64,000 bases of DNA, taken from the NCBI RefSeq assembly GCF_028882275.1, contig NZ_JARBUT010000001.1, forward strand, positions 310,001 to 374,000, given 5' to 3'. The translations under genes and the position numbers were made by a program. The notes under the pieces are model-generated. The model was given only the letters and a program-made list of their open reading frames with translations. It ran no database searches and was not told the origin of the DNA. The stretch comes from Nocardiopsis sp. N85. GTDB lineage: Bacteria > Actinomycetota > Actinomycetes > Streptosporangiales > Streptosporangiaceae. Positions 16,892 through 25,492 of the stretch are shown here, one piece after another; position 1 is the stretch's first letter, and the number at the start of each line of letters is the position of its first letter.

Positions 16892-18231
16892 ACCACGAAC
16901 AGGACATCTCCAAGGAACGCATCGCCGCCGAACTCGACCACGGCCGACGACGCAGCAACGGGCTGACCCTCGACGTGCTCGACGAGGAGGAACTGCTCGC
17001 TCAGCACTCGCCACTGATGTCGCCGCTGGTCTGGGATCTGGCGCACATCGGCAACTACGAGGAGCAGTGGCTGCTGCGGGCCGCCGCCGGACGCGAGGCG
17101 CTGCGCCCCGACATCGACCACCTCTACGACGCCTTCGAGAACCCGCGCGCCGAACGCATCAGCCTGCCGCTGCTGCGCCCACAGGAGGCCCGCGACTACA
17201 ACGACAGGGTCCGACGCGAGGTGCTCGACGCCCTGGACACGGTCGACCTGACGGTCCCCGCCCAACGGGGCCCCGACGAGCCGCCGTCCCTGCTGGCCGC
17301 CGGACGCGTCTACCACCTGGTCATCCAGCACGAGCACCAGCACGACGAGACGATGCTCGCCACCCACCAGCTGCGCCGGGGCGCCCCCGTCCTGCTGGAG
17401 GAGCTCGCCGACGTCACCGCCCTGCGTCCGCCCGCCGACCCCGAGGTCCTCGTCCCGGCCGGCCCCTTCACCATGGGCGCCGCCGACGACCCCTGGGCCT
17501 ACGACAACGAACGCTCCGCCCACACCGTCGACCTGCCCGCCTACCTGATCGACACCGCCCCCGTCACCAACGCCGCCTACCGCGCGTTCATGGACGACGG
17601 CGGTTACCGGACGCGGCGCTGGTGGAGCCGGGAGGGCTGGGAGTGGAAGGAGAAGCGGGGCGCGTTCGCCCCCGCCTTCTGGGAACGCGAGGGCCAGGGC
17701 TGGTCCCGCCGCCGCTTCGGCCGACGGGAAGTGGTACCGCCGGACGAACCCGTCCAGCACGTCAACTTCCACGAGGCGCAGGCCTACGCGAAGTGGGCCG
17801 GCAAACGTCTGCCCACCGAGGCCGAATGGGAGAAGGCGGCGCGTTTCGACCCCGTGACCGGACGCTCCCACCGCTACCCGTGGGGGGACGACGAGCCCAC
17901 GGCCCGCCACGCCAACCTCGGCCAGCGCAGGCTCGGGCCCTCGCCCGCCGGCCATCACCCCGACGGGGCCTCCCCTCTGGGGGTGCAGCAGCTCATCGGC
18001 GACGTGTGGGAGTGGACCTCCACCACCTTCGACGGCTACCCCGGGTTCCGGGCCTTCCCGTACCGCGATTACTCCGAGGTGTTCTTCGGCTCCGGGTACA
18101 AGGTGCTGCGCGGCGGCTCGTGGGCCACCCACCCCACGGCCGTGCGCTCCACGTTCCGCAACTGGGACCTCCCGATCCGACGGCAGATCTTCAGCGGGTT
18201 CCGCTGCGCGCGCCACCCGGAACCCGCCTGA
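16888..18231 (+). CDS. egtB: Sulfoxide synthase EgtB, ergothioneine pathway
   Basis: 447 residues from GTG 16888. An iron enzyme joining gamma-glutamyl-cysteine to hercynine. The DinB-like N-terminal domain carries the three iron histidines: H53 (DLAHIGNYEEQW) and H148/H152 (QHEHQHDE). The C-terminal part is a formylglycine-generating-enzyme-like domain (VPAGPFTMGA, VNFHEAQAYAKWAGKRLPTEAEWEKAAR, GDVWEWTSTTFDGY, VLRGGSWATHP, SGFRCAR). Coupled to egtA by a GTGA overlap and to egtC by TGATG. Confidence 0.96.
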   Translation: MNHEQDISKERIAAELDHGRRRSNGLTLDVLDEEELLAQHSPLMSPLVWDLAHIGNYEEQWLLRAAAGREALRPDIDHLYDAFENPRAERISLPLLRPQEARDYNDRVRREVLDALDTVDLTVPAQRGPDEPPSLLAAGRVYHLVIQHEHQHDETMLATHQLRRGAPVLLEELADVTALRPPADPEVLVPAGPFTMGAADDPWAYDNERSAHTVDLPAYLIDTAPVTNAAYRAFMDDGGYRTRRWWSREGWEWKEKRGAFAPAFWEREGQGWSRRRFGRREVVPPDEPVQHVNFHEAQAYAKWAGKRLPTEAEWEKAARFDPVTGRSHRYPWGDDEPTARHANLGQRRLGPSPAGHHPDGASPLGVQQLIGDVWEWTSTTFDGYPGFRAFPYRDYSEVFFGSGYKVLRGGSWATHPTAVRSTFRNWDLPIRRQIFSGFRCARHPEPA

Positions 18232-18962
18232 TGTGCCGCCACCTCGCTTACCTGGGGCCCCCGCGCACGGTGTACGACCTGCTGTACGCGGCGCCCCACT
18301 CGCTCCACGTCCAGTCCTGGGCGCCGCGCATGCAACGCCACGGGACGGTCAACGCCGACGGATTCGGGGTGGGCTGGTACCCCGACGACATCCCCGAGCC
18401 CCTGCGCTACCGACGCGCCCTGCCGATGTGGGGCGACACCTCCTTCGCCGAGACGGCCCGCGCCCTCACCTCCGGCTGCGTGCTGGCGGCGGTGCGCGAC
18501 GCCACCATCGGCTTCGGCACCGACGAGGGGAGCGCCCAGCCCTTCCGCGCCGGACGGCTGCTGTTCAGCCACAACGGCGCGGTCAAGGACGACGACGCCC
18601 TGGTGGCGGCCTTTCCGCCGCCACCGGGGGTGATCGACGCCCGCGCCCCCGTGGACTCCGCCCCCCTGTTCGCGCACACGGTGCGCCTGTGGCGGGCCTC
18701 CGGGGACCTGCCCGGCTCGCTCGCCGCCGTGGTCCGCCACGCCCGGGAGCACTCCGAGGGGCGCTACAACCTGTTGGCGACCGACGGCGAGACCCTCGTG
18801 GGCACCGCCGCCGGGGACACCCTGTTCACGTTGAGGGAACCGGGGGGAGGCGTCCTCCTGGCCTCGGAGCCCTTCGACGAGGCCCCCGGCTGGCGTGAGG
18901 TGCCCGAGGGGTCGGTGGCCGTGGCCACGGGGGAGCGGACCGAGATCCACCCCATCGTCTGA
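18231..18962 (+). CDS. egtC: Gamma-glutamyl hercynylcysteine sulfoxide amidohydrolase EgtC
   Basis: 243 residues. An Ntn-type class II glutamine-amidotransferase fold that removes glutamate from the EgtB product. Cys2 (MCRHLAYLG) is the expected catalytic nucleophile after Met removal. [18 protein letters not shown] and RYNLLATDG are the conserved segments. It starts in the egtB stop codon and is followed 13 bases later by egtD. Confidence 0.95.
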   Translation: MCRHLAYLGPPRTVYDLLYAAPHSLHVQSWAPRMQRHGTVNADGFGVGWYPDDIPEPLRYRRALPMWGDTSFAETARALTSGCVLAAVRDATIGFGTDEGSAQPFRAGRLLFSHNGAVKDDDALVAAFPPPPGVIDARAPVDSAPLFAHTVRLWRASGDLPGSLAAVVRHAREHSEGRYNLLATDGETLVGTAAGDTLFTLREPGGGVLLASEPFDEAPGWREVPEGSVAVATGERTEIHPIV

Positions 18963-18975
18963 CGAAGGAGTCGCC

Positions 18976-19950
18976 GTGTTCCGCATCGATCGCAACCTGA
19001 CCGCCGACGACCTCGACAAGGCACTGCGCCGGGACGTGGCCGCGGGCCTGACCTCGACGCCCAAACAGCTGCCGCCCAAATGGTTCTACGACGAACGCGG
19101 CAGTGCCCTGTTCGAGGACATCACCGCCCTGCCCGAGTACTACCCCACCCGCGCGGAGCGGACCATCCTCGAACGGCGTTCCGACGAGATCGCCGACGCC
19201 GCCGACGCCGAGGCGCTCATCGAACTCGGCTCGGGCTCGGGCGTCAAGACCCGACTGCTGCTGGACGCCATGCGCCGCCACGGCACCCTCGCCCGGTTCG
19301 TCCCCGTCGACGTCAGCGGCGACTTCCTCGCCGCCTCCGCCCACAAGGTGGCCGAGGACTACCCCGGACTGGACGTGCACGCCGTCGTCGGCGACTTCGA
19401 GCACCACCTCGGGCTCCTGCCCGTCCGCGAGAACGGCGGCCGACAGACCATCGCCGTCCTCGGCTCCACCATCGGCAACCAGGAACCCGGCCCCCGGGCG
19501 GCGTTCCTGCGCGACATCCGGTCGGTCCTGCGGCCGGGCGACACCTTCCTCCTCGGCGCCGACCTGGTCAAGGACCCCGACCGGCTGGTCGCCGCGTACG
19601 ACGACGCCCAGGGGGTCACCGCCGAGTTCGACCGCAACGTCCTCAACGTCATCAACCGCGAACTGGGAGCCGACTTCGACCCGTCGGAGTTCGACCACGT
19701 CGCCCGCTGGAACGAGAAGGAGGAGTGGATCGAGATGCGGTTGCGCTCACGTGTGGACCAGCACGTGCGCATCGCCGCCCTCGACCTGGAGGTCGACTTC
19801 TCCGCCGGTGAGGAACTGCGCACCGAGGTCTCCGCCAAATTCCGCAAGGAGGGGCTGATCCGAGAACTCGACGGCGCCGGGTTCGACCTCACCCACTGGT
19901 GGACCGACCCGGACGGCGACTTCTCCCTGAGCCTGTCCGCCGCCCGCTGA
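18976..19950 (+). CDS. egtD: Histidine N-alpha-methyltransferase EgtD
   Basis: 324 residues from GTG 18976, with GAAGGAG 5 bases upstream. It trimethylates histidine to hercynine using SAM, the first committed step. Conserved segments are [30 protein letters not shown], the SAM motif [38 protein letters not shown] and the histidine-binding [14 protein letters not shown]. No egtE follows in the window, so the last lyase step must be encoded elsewhere, or the gene is missing. Confidence 0.96.
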   Translation: MFRIDRNLTADDLDKALRRDVAAGLTSTPKQLPPKWFYDERGSALFEDITALPEYYPTRAERTILERRSDEIADAADAEALIELGSGSGVKTRLLLDAMRRHGTLARFVPVDVSGDFLAASAHKVAEDYPGLDVHAVVGDFEHHLGLLPVRENGGRQTIAVLGSTIGNQEPGPRAAFLRDIRSVLRPGDTFLLGADLVKDPDRLVAAYDDAQGVTAEFDRNVLNVINRELGADFDPSEFDHVARWNEKEEWIEMRLRSRVDQHVRIAALDLEVDFSAGEELRTEVSAKFRKEGLIRELDGAGFDLTHWWTDPDGDFSLSLSAAR

Positions 19951-21084
<1,134 letters not shown>

Positions 21085-21092
21085 CCCGCGTC

Positions 21093-21131
21093 CCGACGCC
21101 CCCGCACCGCCCGTCGGCCCGGGGGCGTCGG
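21093..21131. terminator. Terminator after dapB (convergent region)
   Basis: A 12-base perfect stem, CCGACGCCCCCG (21093-21104) with CGGGGGCGTCGG (21120-21131), and a 15-base loop, 9 bases past the dapB stop. The convergent minus-strand gene ends at 21144, so it may serve both directions. Confidence 0.7.
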
Positions 21132-21143
21132 CGCGCCCGGGGC

Positions 21144-21428
21144 TCAGTCCGAGGGGACGTCGTCCACGATCGGCGCCTCGAAGTCCTCGATGGGCGCCTC
21201 GAAGTCCTCCACGGGCGCCTTGATCCCGGAGACGGGAGCGGTGTCCACCTCGCCCCCGCCGACCTCGGGGACGTACGTCCCCGGCGGTCCGTCGGGAGGA
21301 TCTCTCAGGGCCGAGACGAGGAACGCGAAGAACAGCCCCACGGCGAGGAGGGGACCGAGCAGGGCGATCAGGCAGCAGCCCAGGAACCGGCCGACCGACG
21401 TGGTGTGCCCCGATCCCACCTCAGACAA
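21144..21428 (-). CDS. Small single-helix membrane protein with EDFEAPI repeats
   Basis: 94 residues, family not recognised. One membrane helix (FLGCCLIALLGPLLAVGLFFAFLV, about residues 15-38) is followed by an acidic, proline-rich tail holding tandem repeats: APVEDFEAPIEDFEAPIVDD. TTG 21428 overlaps the upstream lipoprotein gene by 8 bases; GTG 21419 is an alternative start. The overlap suggests co-expression with the lipoprotein. The tail is probably outside or at the membrane surface, but topology is a guess. Confidence 0.6.
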   Translation of the reverse strand: MSEVGSGHTTSVGRFLGCCLIALLGPLLAVGLFFAFLVSALRDPPDGPPGTYVPEVGGGEVDTAPVSGIKAPVEDFEAPIEDFEAPIVDDVPSD

Positions 21429-22017
21429 CGGGAACCCCGGTGAACGTCCCGGCGAAGGGGACCCGCACGTTCATCTCGGTCACGTCCTCCGGTGGCGCGG
21501 CGAAGGTCGCGCCGAGCACCAGGACGTCCCCCGTCTCCAGTTCCGGTGCCGTTCCCACGTCGGAGCACACGCACACCCCGTTCTCGTCGCGGGCCACCCG
21601 ATGGGCCTTCAGGTTGTGCGCGTCGATCAGTTCCGTCGCCTCCAGGGCCGTACCGTCGCCGTCACCCACGTCCAGCAGATCCCTCGGGAGGTACCCGTCG
21701 ACGATGTGGATCGTCAGCGTCAGTTCGACGAGGTCACCGGTCCGGACCAACGGGTCGACGCCCACGGTGATGTCCGTACCCTGGATCCGCTGGGAGAGAT
21801 ACGTGCGCTCGGCCGCCGTGTCCGCGTCCGGCGGGGGAGGGGCCTCCCGCTCTTCGGCGGACGAGGGGGCGGACGCGTCGCCATCGCGTCCCTGCCCGCC
21901 GGCGGCGGCGTCGGGGCGGGGGCCTTCGGCGGGGTTGCCGCCACCGCACGAGGCCACGGTCAGTGTCAGCGCCACGGCGGCCAGGGCCGCGACGGTCCTG
22001 CGGGGGGTGATGACCAT
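21421..22017 (-). CDS. Secreted lipoprotein, DUF4352-like, function unknown
   Basis: 198 residues. A lipoprotein signal (PRRTVAALAAVALTLTVASC) with the lipobox cysteine near residue 24, then a Gly/Pro/Glu-rich spacer of about 45 residues and a folded part (RIQGTDITVGVDPLVRTGDLVELTLTIHIVDG) that resembles immunoglobulin-like DUF4352 domains, though I am not sure. It contains a CVC pair near the C-terminus. It forms a two-gene unit with the overlapping small membrane protein. TAGGTT 6 bases before the ATG suggests a leaderless start. Confidence 0.7.
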   Translation of the reverse strand: MVITPRRTVAALAAVALTLTVASCGGGNPAEGPRPDAAAGGQGRDGDASAPSSAEEREAPPPPDADTAAERTYLSQRIQGTDITVGVDPLVRTGDLVELTLTIHIVDGYLPRDLLDVGDGDGTALEATELIDAHNLKAHRVARDENGVCVCSDVGTAPELETGDVLVLGATFAAPPEDVTEMNVRVPFAGTFTGVPVV

Positions 22018-22023
22018 GCCCCG

Positions 22024-22029
22024 AACCTA
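22024..22029 (-). promoter_or_regulatory. -10 element of the lipoprotein gene, leaderless start
   Basis: Minus-strand TAGGTT, then CGGGGC, then ATG 22017. Same geometry as gluA, miaB, miaA and dapF in this window. Confidence 0.45.
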
Positions 22030-22123
22030 GGCACGGGGTGGTCTCCGCCCGGTCACGCCCGACTTGCGAATCGCCTCCGGCCGCATCCGGCCACCCGCCC
22101 GGATTCCCCGCGCGGGAGGGGGT

Positions 22124-22996
22124 TCAGCCGAGCAGCAGCGCCACCGAGAACAGCACACCGAACGCCATCTGGAGCCGGCCGGTCTCCCCGAGGCCCAGCA
22201 CCAGGTCGCGGCCGACCTGGCCGCCCAGCACCCGGCGCAGCGGCGGCACCGCCAGCGGCGCCGACAGCAGCACCAGCGGTGTCCACCAGAAGACCGGTGT
22301 CAGGACCAGGGCCACGGCGTAGGAGGCGACGATCATCCCCGCGTACAGCCGCCGCGTCCCGGAGTCCCCCAACCGGACCGCCAGTGTGATCTTGCCGGTC
22401 TCCCGGTCGGTGGGGATGTCGCGCAGGTTGTTGATCACCAGCACCGCGCAGGAGAGCAGGCCCACCGGCACCGAGGCCGTCCACACCTGCCAGGGCGCCG
22501 CCTCCAGCTGCACGAACACGGTGCCCACCACGGCCACCAGCCCGAAGAACACGAACACCGAGACCTCGCCCAGGCCCCGGTACCCGTACGGGGTGCGTCC
22601 GCCGGTGTAGTACCAGGCGGCGGCGATCGCCACCGCGCCGACCAGCAGCAGCCACCACGACGTGGTCGCCACCAGCACCAGACCCACCGCACCCGCGAAC
22701 GCGAAGCCCCCCAGCGCGGCGGCCAGGACCCGCTTCGGCGCCACCAGCCCGGTCGCGGTCAACCGGGTCGGCCCGGTCCGTTCCGCGGTGTCGGTGCCCT
22801 TGACCCCGTCGCTGTAGTCGTTGGCGAAGTTCACCCCCACCTGGAGGGCCATCGAGACCACCAGCGCCAACAGGGCCTTCCACCACACGAACCCGTCCAG
22901 GGCGAAGGCCAGCGCGGTACCGACCGCCACCGGGACGATCGAGTTGGGAAGCGTCCGAGGGCGCATCCCCGAGATCCATTCGCTGACCGTGGCCAC
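22124..22996 (-). CDS. menA: 1,4-dihydroxy-2-naphthoate polyprenyltransferase
   Basis: 290 residues, UbiA family, about eight membrane helices. It attaches the polyprenyl chain in menaquinone synthesis. The two Asp-rich motifs are NFANDYSDGVKGTD (near residue 67) and NNLRDIPTDRETGK, which bind the magnesium-diphosphate. I chose GTG 22996 because AAGGGA lies 6 bases upstream; ATG 23011 would add 5 residues without a ribosome site. RTLPNSIVPVAVGTALA at the N-terminus is typical of MenA. Confidence 0.93.
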   Translation of the reverse strand: MATVSEWISGMRPRTLPNSIVPVAVGTALAFALDGFVWWKALLALVVSMALQVGVNFANDYSDGVKGTDTAERTGPTRLTATGLVAPKRVLAAALGGFAFAGAVGLVLVATTSWWLLLVGAVAIAAAWYYTGGRTPYGYRGLGEVSVFVFFGLVAVVGTVFVQLEAAPWQVWTASVPVGLLSCAVLVINNLRDIPTDRETGKITLAVRLGDSGTRRLYAGMIVASYAVALVLTPVFWWTPLVLLSAPLAVPPLRRVLGGQVGRDLVLGLGETGRLQMAFGVLFSVALLLG

Positions 22997-23021
22997 TGCC
23001 GGTCCCTTCATCGTTCGACGG

Positions 23022-23039
23022 TCGGCGCGTGCGCGCCGA
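23022..23039. promoter_or_regulatory. Palindrome in the menA leader
   Basis: TCGGCGCG-TG-CGCGCCGA, a perfect 8+8 inverted repeat 26 bases before the menA start and 12 bases downstream of a possible minus-strand -10 (TACCGT, 23057-23052). It is an operator or small hairpin candidate. Confidence 0.35.
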
Positions 23040-23095
23040 TACGACCTCCCCACGGTAGTGCCTGCCCGCGACGGCCCCGTACCCGGCCCGGAACC

Positions 23096-23647
23096 CTAGG
23101 CGATGGCGGCGTGCAGACGCACCATCGGCAGCGTCGACCCCAGGTCGATCTCCCGTCGTGCCCCGTCGGCCGCCCACCCCGAGGACTCGAAGAACGTCCG
23201 CAGCGCGTTGTCGGCCTCGGGCACCCACACGTGCACCGTGGTGAACCCGTCCTCGACCAGGTGGTCCACGCTCGCGTTGAGCAGGCGGCCACCGTGTCCG
23301 CGCCGGGTCAGCTCCGGATCCACGTGCAACGCGAAGACCTCGGCGTCCGTGGCCGGCCACAGGTCGGGGTCGCCGGCCGGGCCGAAGGCGGCGAATCCGA
23401 CCACCGAGCGCACCCCGTCGTTCTCGTCGGTGGCCACCACCAGCCGGTGCTTGGAGGTCGGGGGTGATTCCAGGGCCGCCGACCACTGCGCGCGGAAGCT
23501 CTCCCGGGCCTCCTCACCGGCCAGTTCCCCGATCACCTCCGGGGGCAGCAGCGCCCGGTACACCTCCCGCCAGGAGGCCACCTGGAGGTCCACCACGGTG
23601 CCGACATCGGCGGCTCGGGCGGGACGGACGAACTGGGCACCGGACAC
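23096..23647 (-). CDS. GNAT-family N-acetyltransferase
   Basis: 183 residues from GTG 23647, with GGAGG 9 bases upstream; the longer frame to 23725 is not supported. The GNAT fold is visible as FVRPARAADVGTVVDLQVASWREVY, the acetyl-CoA loop HVDPELTRRGHGGRLLNASVDHL and DNALRTFFESSGWAADG. The substrate is unknown. It lies upstream of menA on the same strand with about 100 bases between, so it may have its own promoter. Confidence 0.85.
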   Translation of the reverse strand: MSGAQFVRPARAADVGTVVDLQVASWREVYRALLPPEVIGELAGEEARESFRAQWSAALESPPTSKHRLVVATDENDGVRSVVGFAAFGPAGDPDLWPATDAEVFALHVDPELTRRGHGGRLLNASVDHLVEDGFTTVHVWVPEADNALRTFFESSGWAADGARREIDLGSTLPMVRLHAAIA

Positions 23648-23732
23648 GATCAGGCCTCCTGGGGAGTCATCGACACGAGTACACCCACGCCGGAGTTTCC
23701 GGACCTTGCCATGGCGTGGGAACATCTATGTT

Positions 23733-24113
23733 GTGAGCTTCATTATCAGAGTCATCGTGAACGCGCTCGCCCTGTGGGCAGCGGTCCTCCTGATCGACGG
23801 CATCGAGATCACGACTCAGGACACCACCGGCCAGATCCTGGCCTACCTGGCGGTCGGCCTGATCTTCGGTGTGGTCAACGCGATCATCAAACCGATCGTC
23901 AAAACGGTCGGTTGCCTTTTCTACGCGCTGACCCTCGGGCTGATCGGCCTGGTCGTGAACGCGCTGCTGTTCCTGCTCACCGAGTGGATCGCCGGTCTCT
24001 TCGGTCTTCCCTTCGAGATCGCCGGTTTCTGGGACGCCTTCTGGGGCGCGATCATCGTCGCCGTCGTGAGCTGGCTGATCAGTCTGTTCCTGCCGGACGG
24101 CAAGGACGACTGA
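23733..24113 (+). CDS. Phage-holin-4 superfamily (YvlD-like) small membrane protein
   Basis: 126 residues, four membrane helices. It opens with FIIRVIVNALALWAAVLLIDG and has the conserved GLIFGVVNAIIKPIVKTVGCLFYALTLGLIGLVVNALLF, matching the YvlD/holin-4 family, whose role in bacteria is unclear despite the name. GTG 23733 gives the canonical N-terminus; no strong ribosome site is seen. Divergent from the GNAT gene; a strong hairpin follows at 24171. Confidence 0.8.
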   Translation: MSFIIRVIVNALALWAAVLLIDGIEITTQDTTGQILAYLAVGLIFGVVNAIIKPIVKTVGCLFYALTLGLIGLVVNALLFLLTEWIAGLFGLPFEIAGFWDAFWGAIIVAVVSWLISLFLPDGKDD

Positions 24114-24170
24114 GGTCCCGGATACGGCGGCCGACGCCCACTTCGACCCGCCCGCCCCGATCCGCGGGCT

Positions 24171-24211
24171 CCCGTCCGTGTCCCGGCCACCCGGCCGGGG
24201 CACGGGACGGG
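24171..24211 (+). terminator. Terminator of the YvlD-like gene
   Basis: Arms 24171-24188 (CCCGTCCGTGTCCCGGCC) and 24193-24211 pair over about 18 positions with a single bulged C and one G-T pair, closing a 4-base ACCC loop. It lies about 58 bases past the stop of the YvlD-like gene. Confidence 0.65.
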
Positions 24212-24404
24212 TAGGTTCACATGCGGGCCCCTCCCTCGACCCACGAGGACGGGGTCGACACCGGTTCCGGTGACCGCGTCCCACGGACGCGGGCCAACCC
24301 GGCCGGCACAGGCTTCTCCACGACCGACCCCCGGCGTGGACCGCACGGCGGTCACGTCCGGCCTCGGCCGTGGCGGCGGACACACGGTTCCGCATTCTTC
24401 ATCA

Positions 24405-24445
24405 GTGACGTCACACCATCGGTGCCGCCCCGAACGGCGGCACCG
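24405..24445. promoter_or_regulatory. Palindrome plus hairpin in the dapA leader
   Basis: GTGACGTCAC (24405-24414) is a perfect palindrome. Six bases on, CGGTGCCGCC (24420-24429) pairs perfectly with GGCGGCACCG (24436-24445) around a 6-base loop, about 10 bases before the dapA Shine-Dalgarno. It may be an operator plus an attenuator-like element; I cannot tell which. Confidence 0.4.
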
Positions 24446-24472
24446 TACACACCGAGAGGAGGAGGGGCGACC

Positions 24473-25492
24473 ATGGACCCCACCGCCCCACGGCGGCGGT
24501 CCGCACGCCTTTCACACACGATGGTGAACACGAAGTACCGCCCGTTCGGCAAGTTGTTGACCGCGATGGTCACACCGATGCTCGAAGACGGGGAACTCGA
24601 CTACGACGGTGCCGCCCGACTCGCCACCTACCTGGTCGACGAGCAGCACAACGACGGCCTCGTCATCAGCGGCACGACGGGTGAGTCGCCCACGACCAGC
24701 GACGAGGAGAAGGACCGGCTGCTCCGCGCCGTCATCGAGGCGGTCGGCGACCGTGCCCAGATCGTCGCCGGGGTCGGCACCAACGACACGCGACACAGCG
24801 TCAAGCTGGCCAGGGCCGCGGAGAAGGCGGGCGCGCACGGCCTCCTGACGGTGACGCCGTACTACAACAAGCCGCCGCAGGAAGGCCTGATCCGGCACTT
24901 CACCGAGATCGCCGACACCACCGGGCTGCCGGTGATGCTCTACGACATCCCGCACCGCACCGGGACGCCGATCGCCTCCGAGACCCTGGTCCGGCTGGCC
25001 GAGCACCCGCGCATCGTGGCCAACAAGGACGCCAAGGACAACGTCGGCGCCAGCTCCTGGGTCATGGAGCGCACCGACCTGGCCTACTACTGCGGCACCG
25101 ACATCCTCAACCTGCCGCTGCTGTCGGTGGGCGCCGCCGGTTTCGTGAGCGTCGTCGGCCACATCGTGGGCACCGACCTCAAGGACATGATCGACGCCTA
25201 CGAGGCGGGCGAGGTCGGCCAGGCGCTGGCCATCCACCGCCGTCTCACCCCGGTCTACACCGGGATGTTCCGCACCCAGGGCGTCATCACGACCAAGGCC
25301 ATCCTCAATCTCTTCGGCCTGCCCGCCGGTCCGGTCCGCACTCCGCTCGCGGACGCCTCCTCCGAACTGCAGACGCTTCTGCGAGAGGATCTGGCCGCCG
25401 CCGGGGTCAAGGGCCCGATCGGTCTGGCCCCGCACCAGGCCGTCCCCGCCAGTGCCGTCCGCGTCGAGCGCCTCACGGAGGGTTCCGTATGA
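24473..25492 (+). CDS. dapA: 4-hydroxy-tetrahydrodipicolinate synthase
   Basis: 339 residues. It condenses pyruvate with aspartate semialdehyde, the first step of the lysine/diaminopimelate branch. A TIM barrel with SGTTGESPTT, VTPYYNKPPQEGL, the tyrosine in MLYDIPHRTG and the Schiff-base lysine in IVANKDAKDN (near residue 185). ATG 24473 has a strong GGAGGAGG site; ATG 24521 (MVNTKYRPFG) would be closer to the usual 300-residue length, so the first 16 residues may be an extension or the true start may be internal. rnj starts in its stop codon (ATGA). Confidence 0.94.
   Translation: MDPTAPRRRSARLSHTMVNTKYRPFGKLLTAMVTPMLEDGELDYDGAARLATYLVDEQHNDGLVISGTTGESPTTSDEEKDRLLRAVIEAVGDRAQIVAGVGTNDTRHSVKLARAAEKAGAHGLLTVTPYYNKPPQEGLIRHFTEIADTTGLPVMLYDIPHRTGTPIASETLVRLAEHPRIVANKDAKDNVGASSWVMERTDLAYYCGTDILNLPLLSVGAAGFVSVVGHIVGTDLKDMIDAYEAGEVGQALAIHRRLTPVYTGMFRTQGVITTKAILNLFGLPAGPVRTPLADASSELQTLLREDLAAAGVKGPIGLAPHQAVPASAVRVERLTEGSV

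Larger units (their letters stand above)
24114..24472. other. Intergenic region before dapA
   Basis: No gene is seen. It holds the terminator of the preceding membrane-protein gene (24171-24211), a 10-base palindrome GTGACGTCAC (24405-24414), a 10-base stem hairpin (24420-24445) and the dapA ribosome site GAGGAGGAGG (24455-24464). The open frame that extends dapA up to 24221 lacks coding character. Confidence 0.6.

Noticed and set aside
24221..24472. N-terminal extension of dapA
   Set aside because: Non-conserved composition, while a strong ribosome site precedes ATG 24473.
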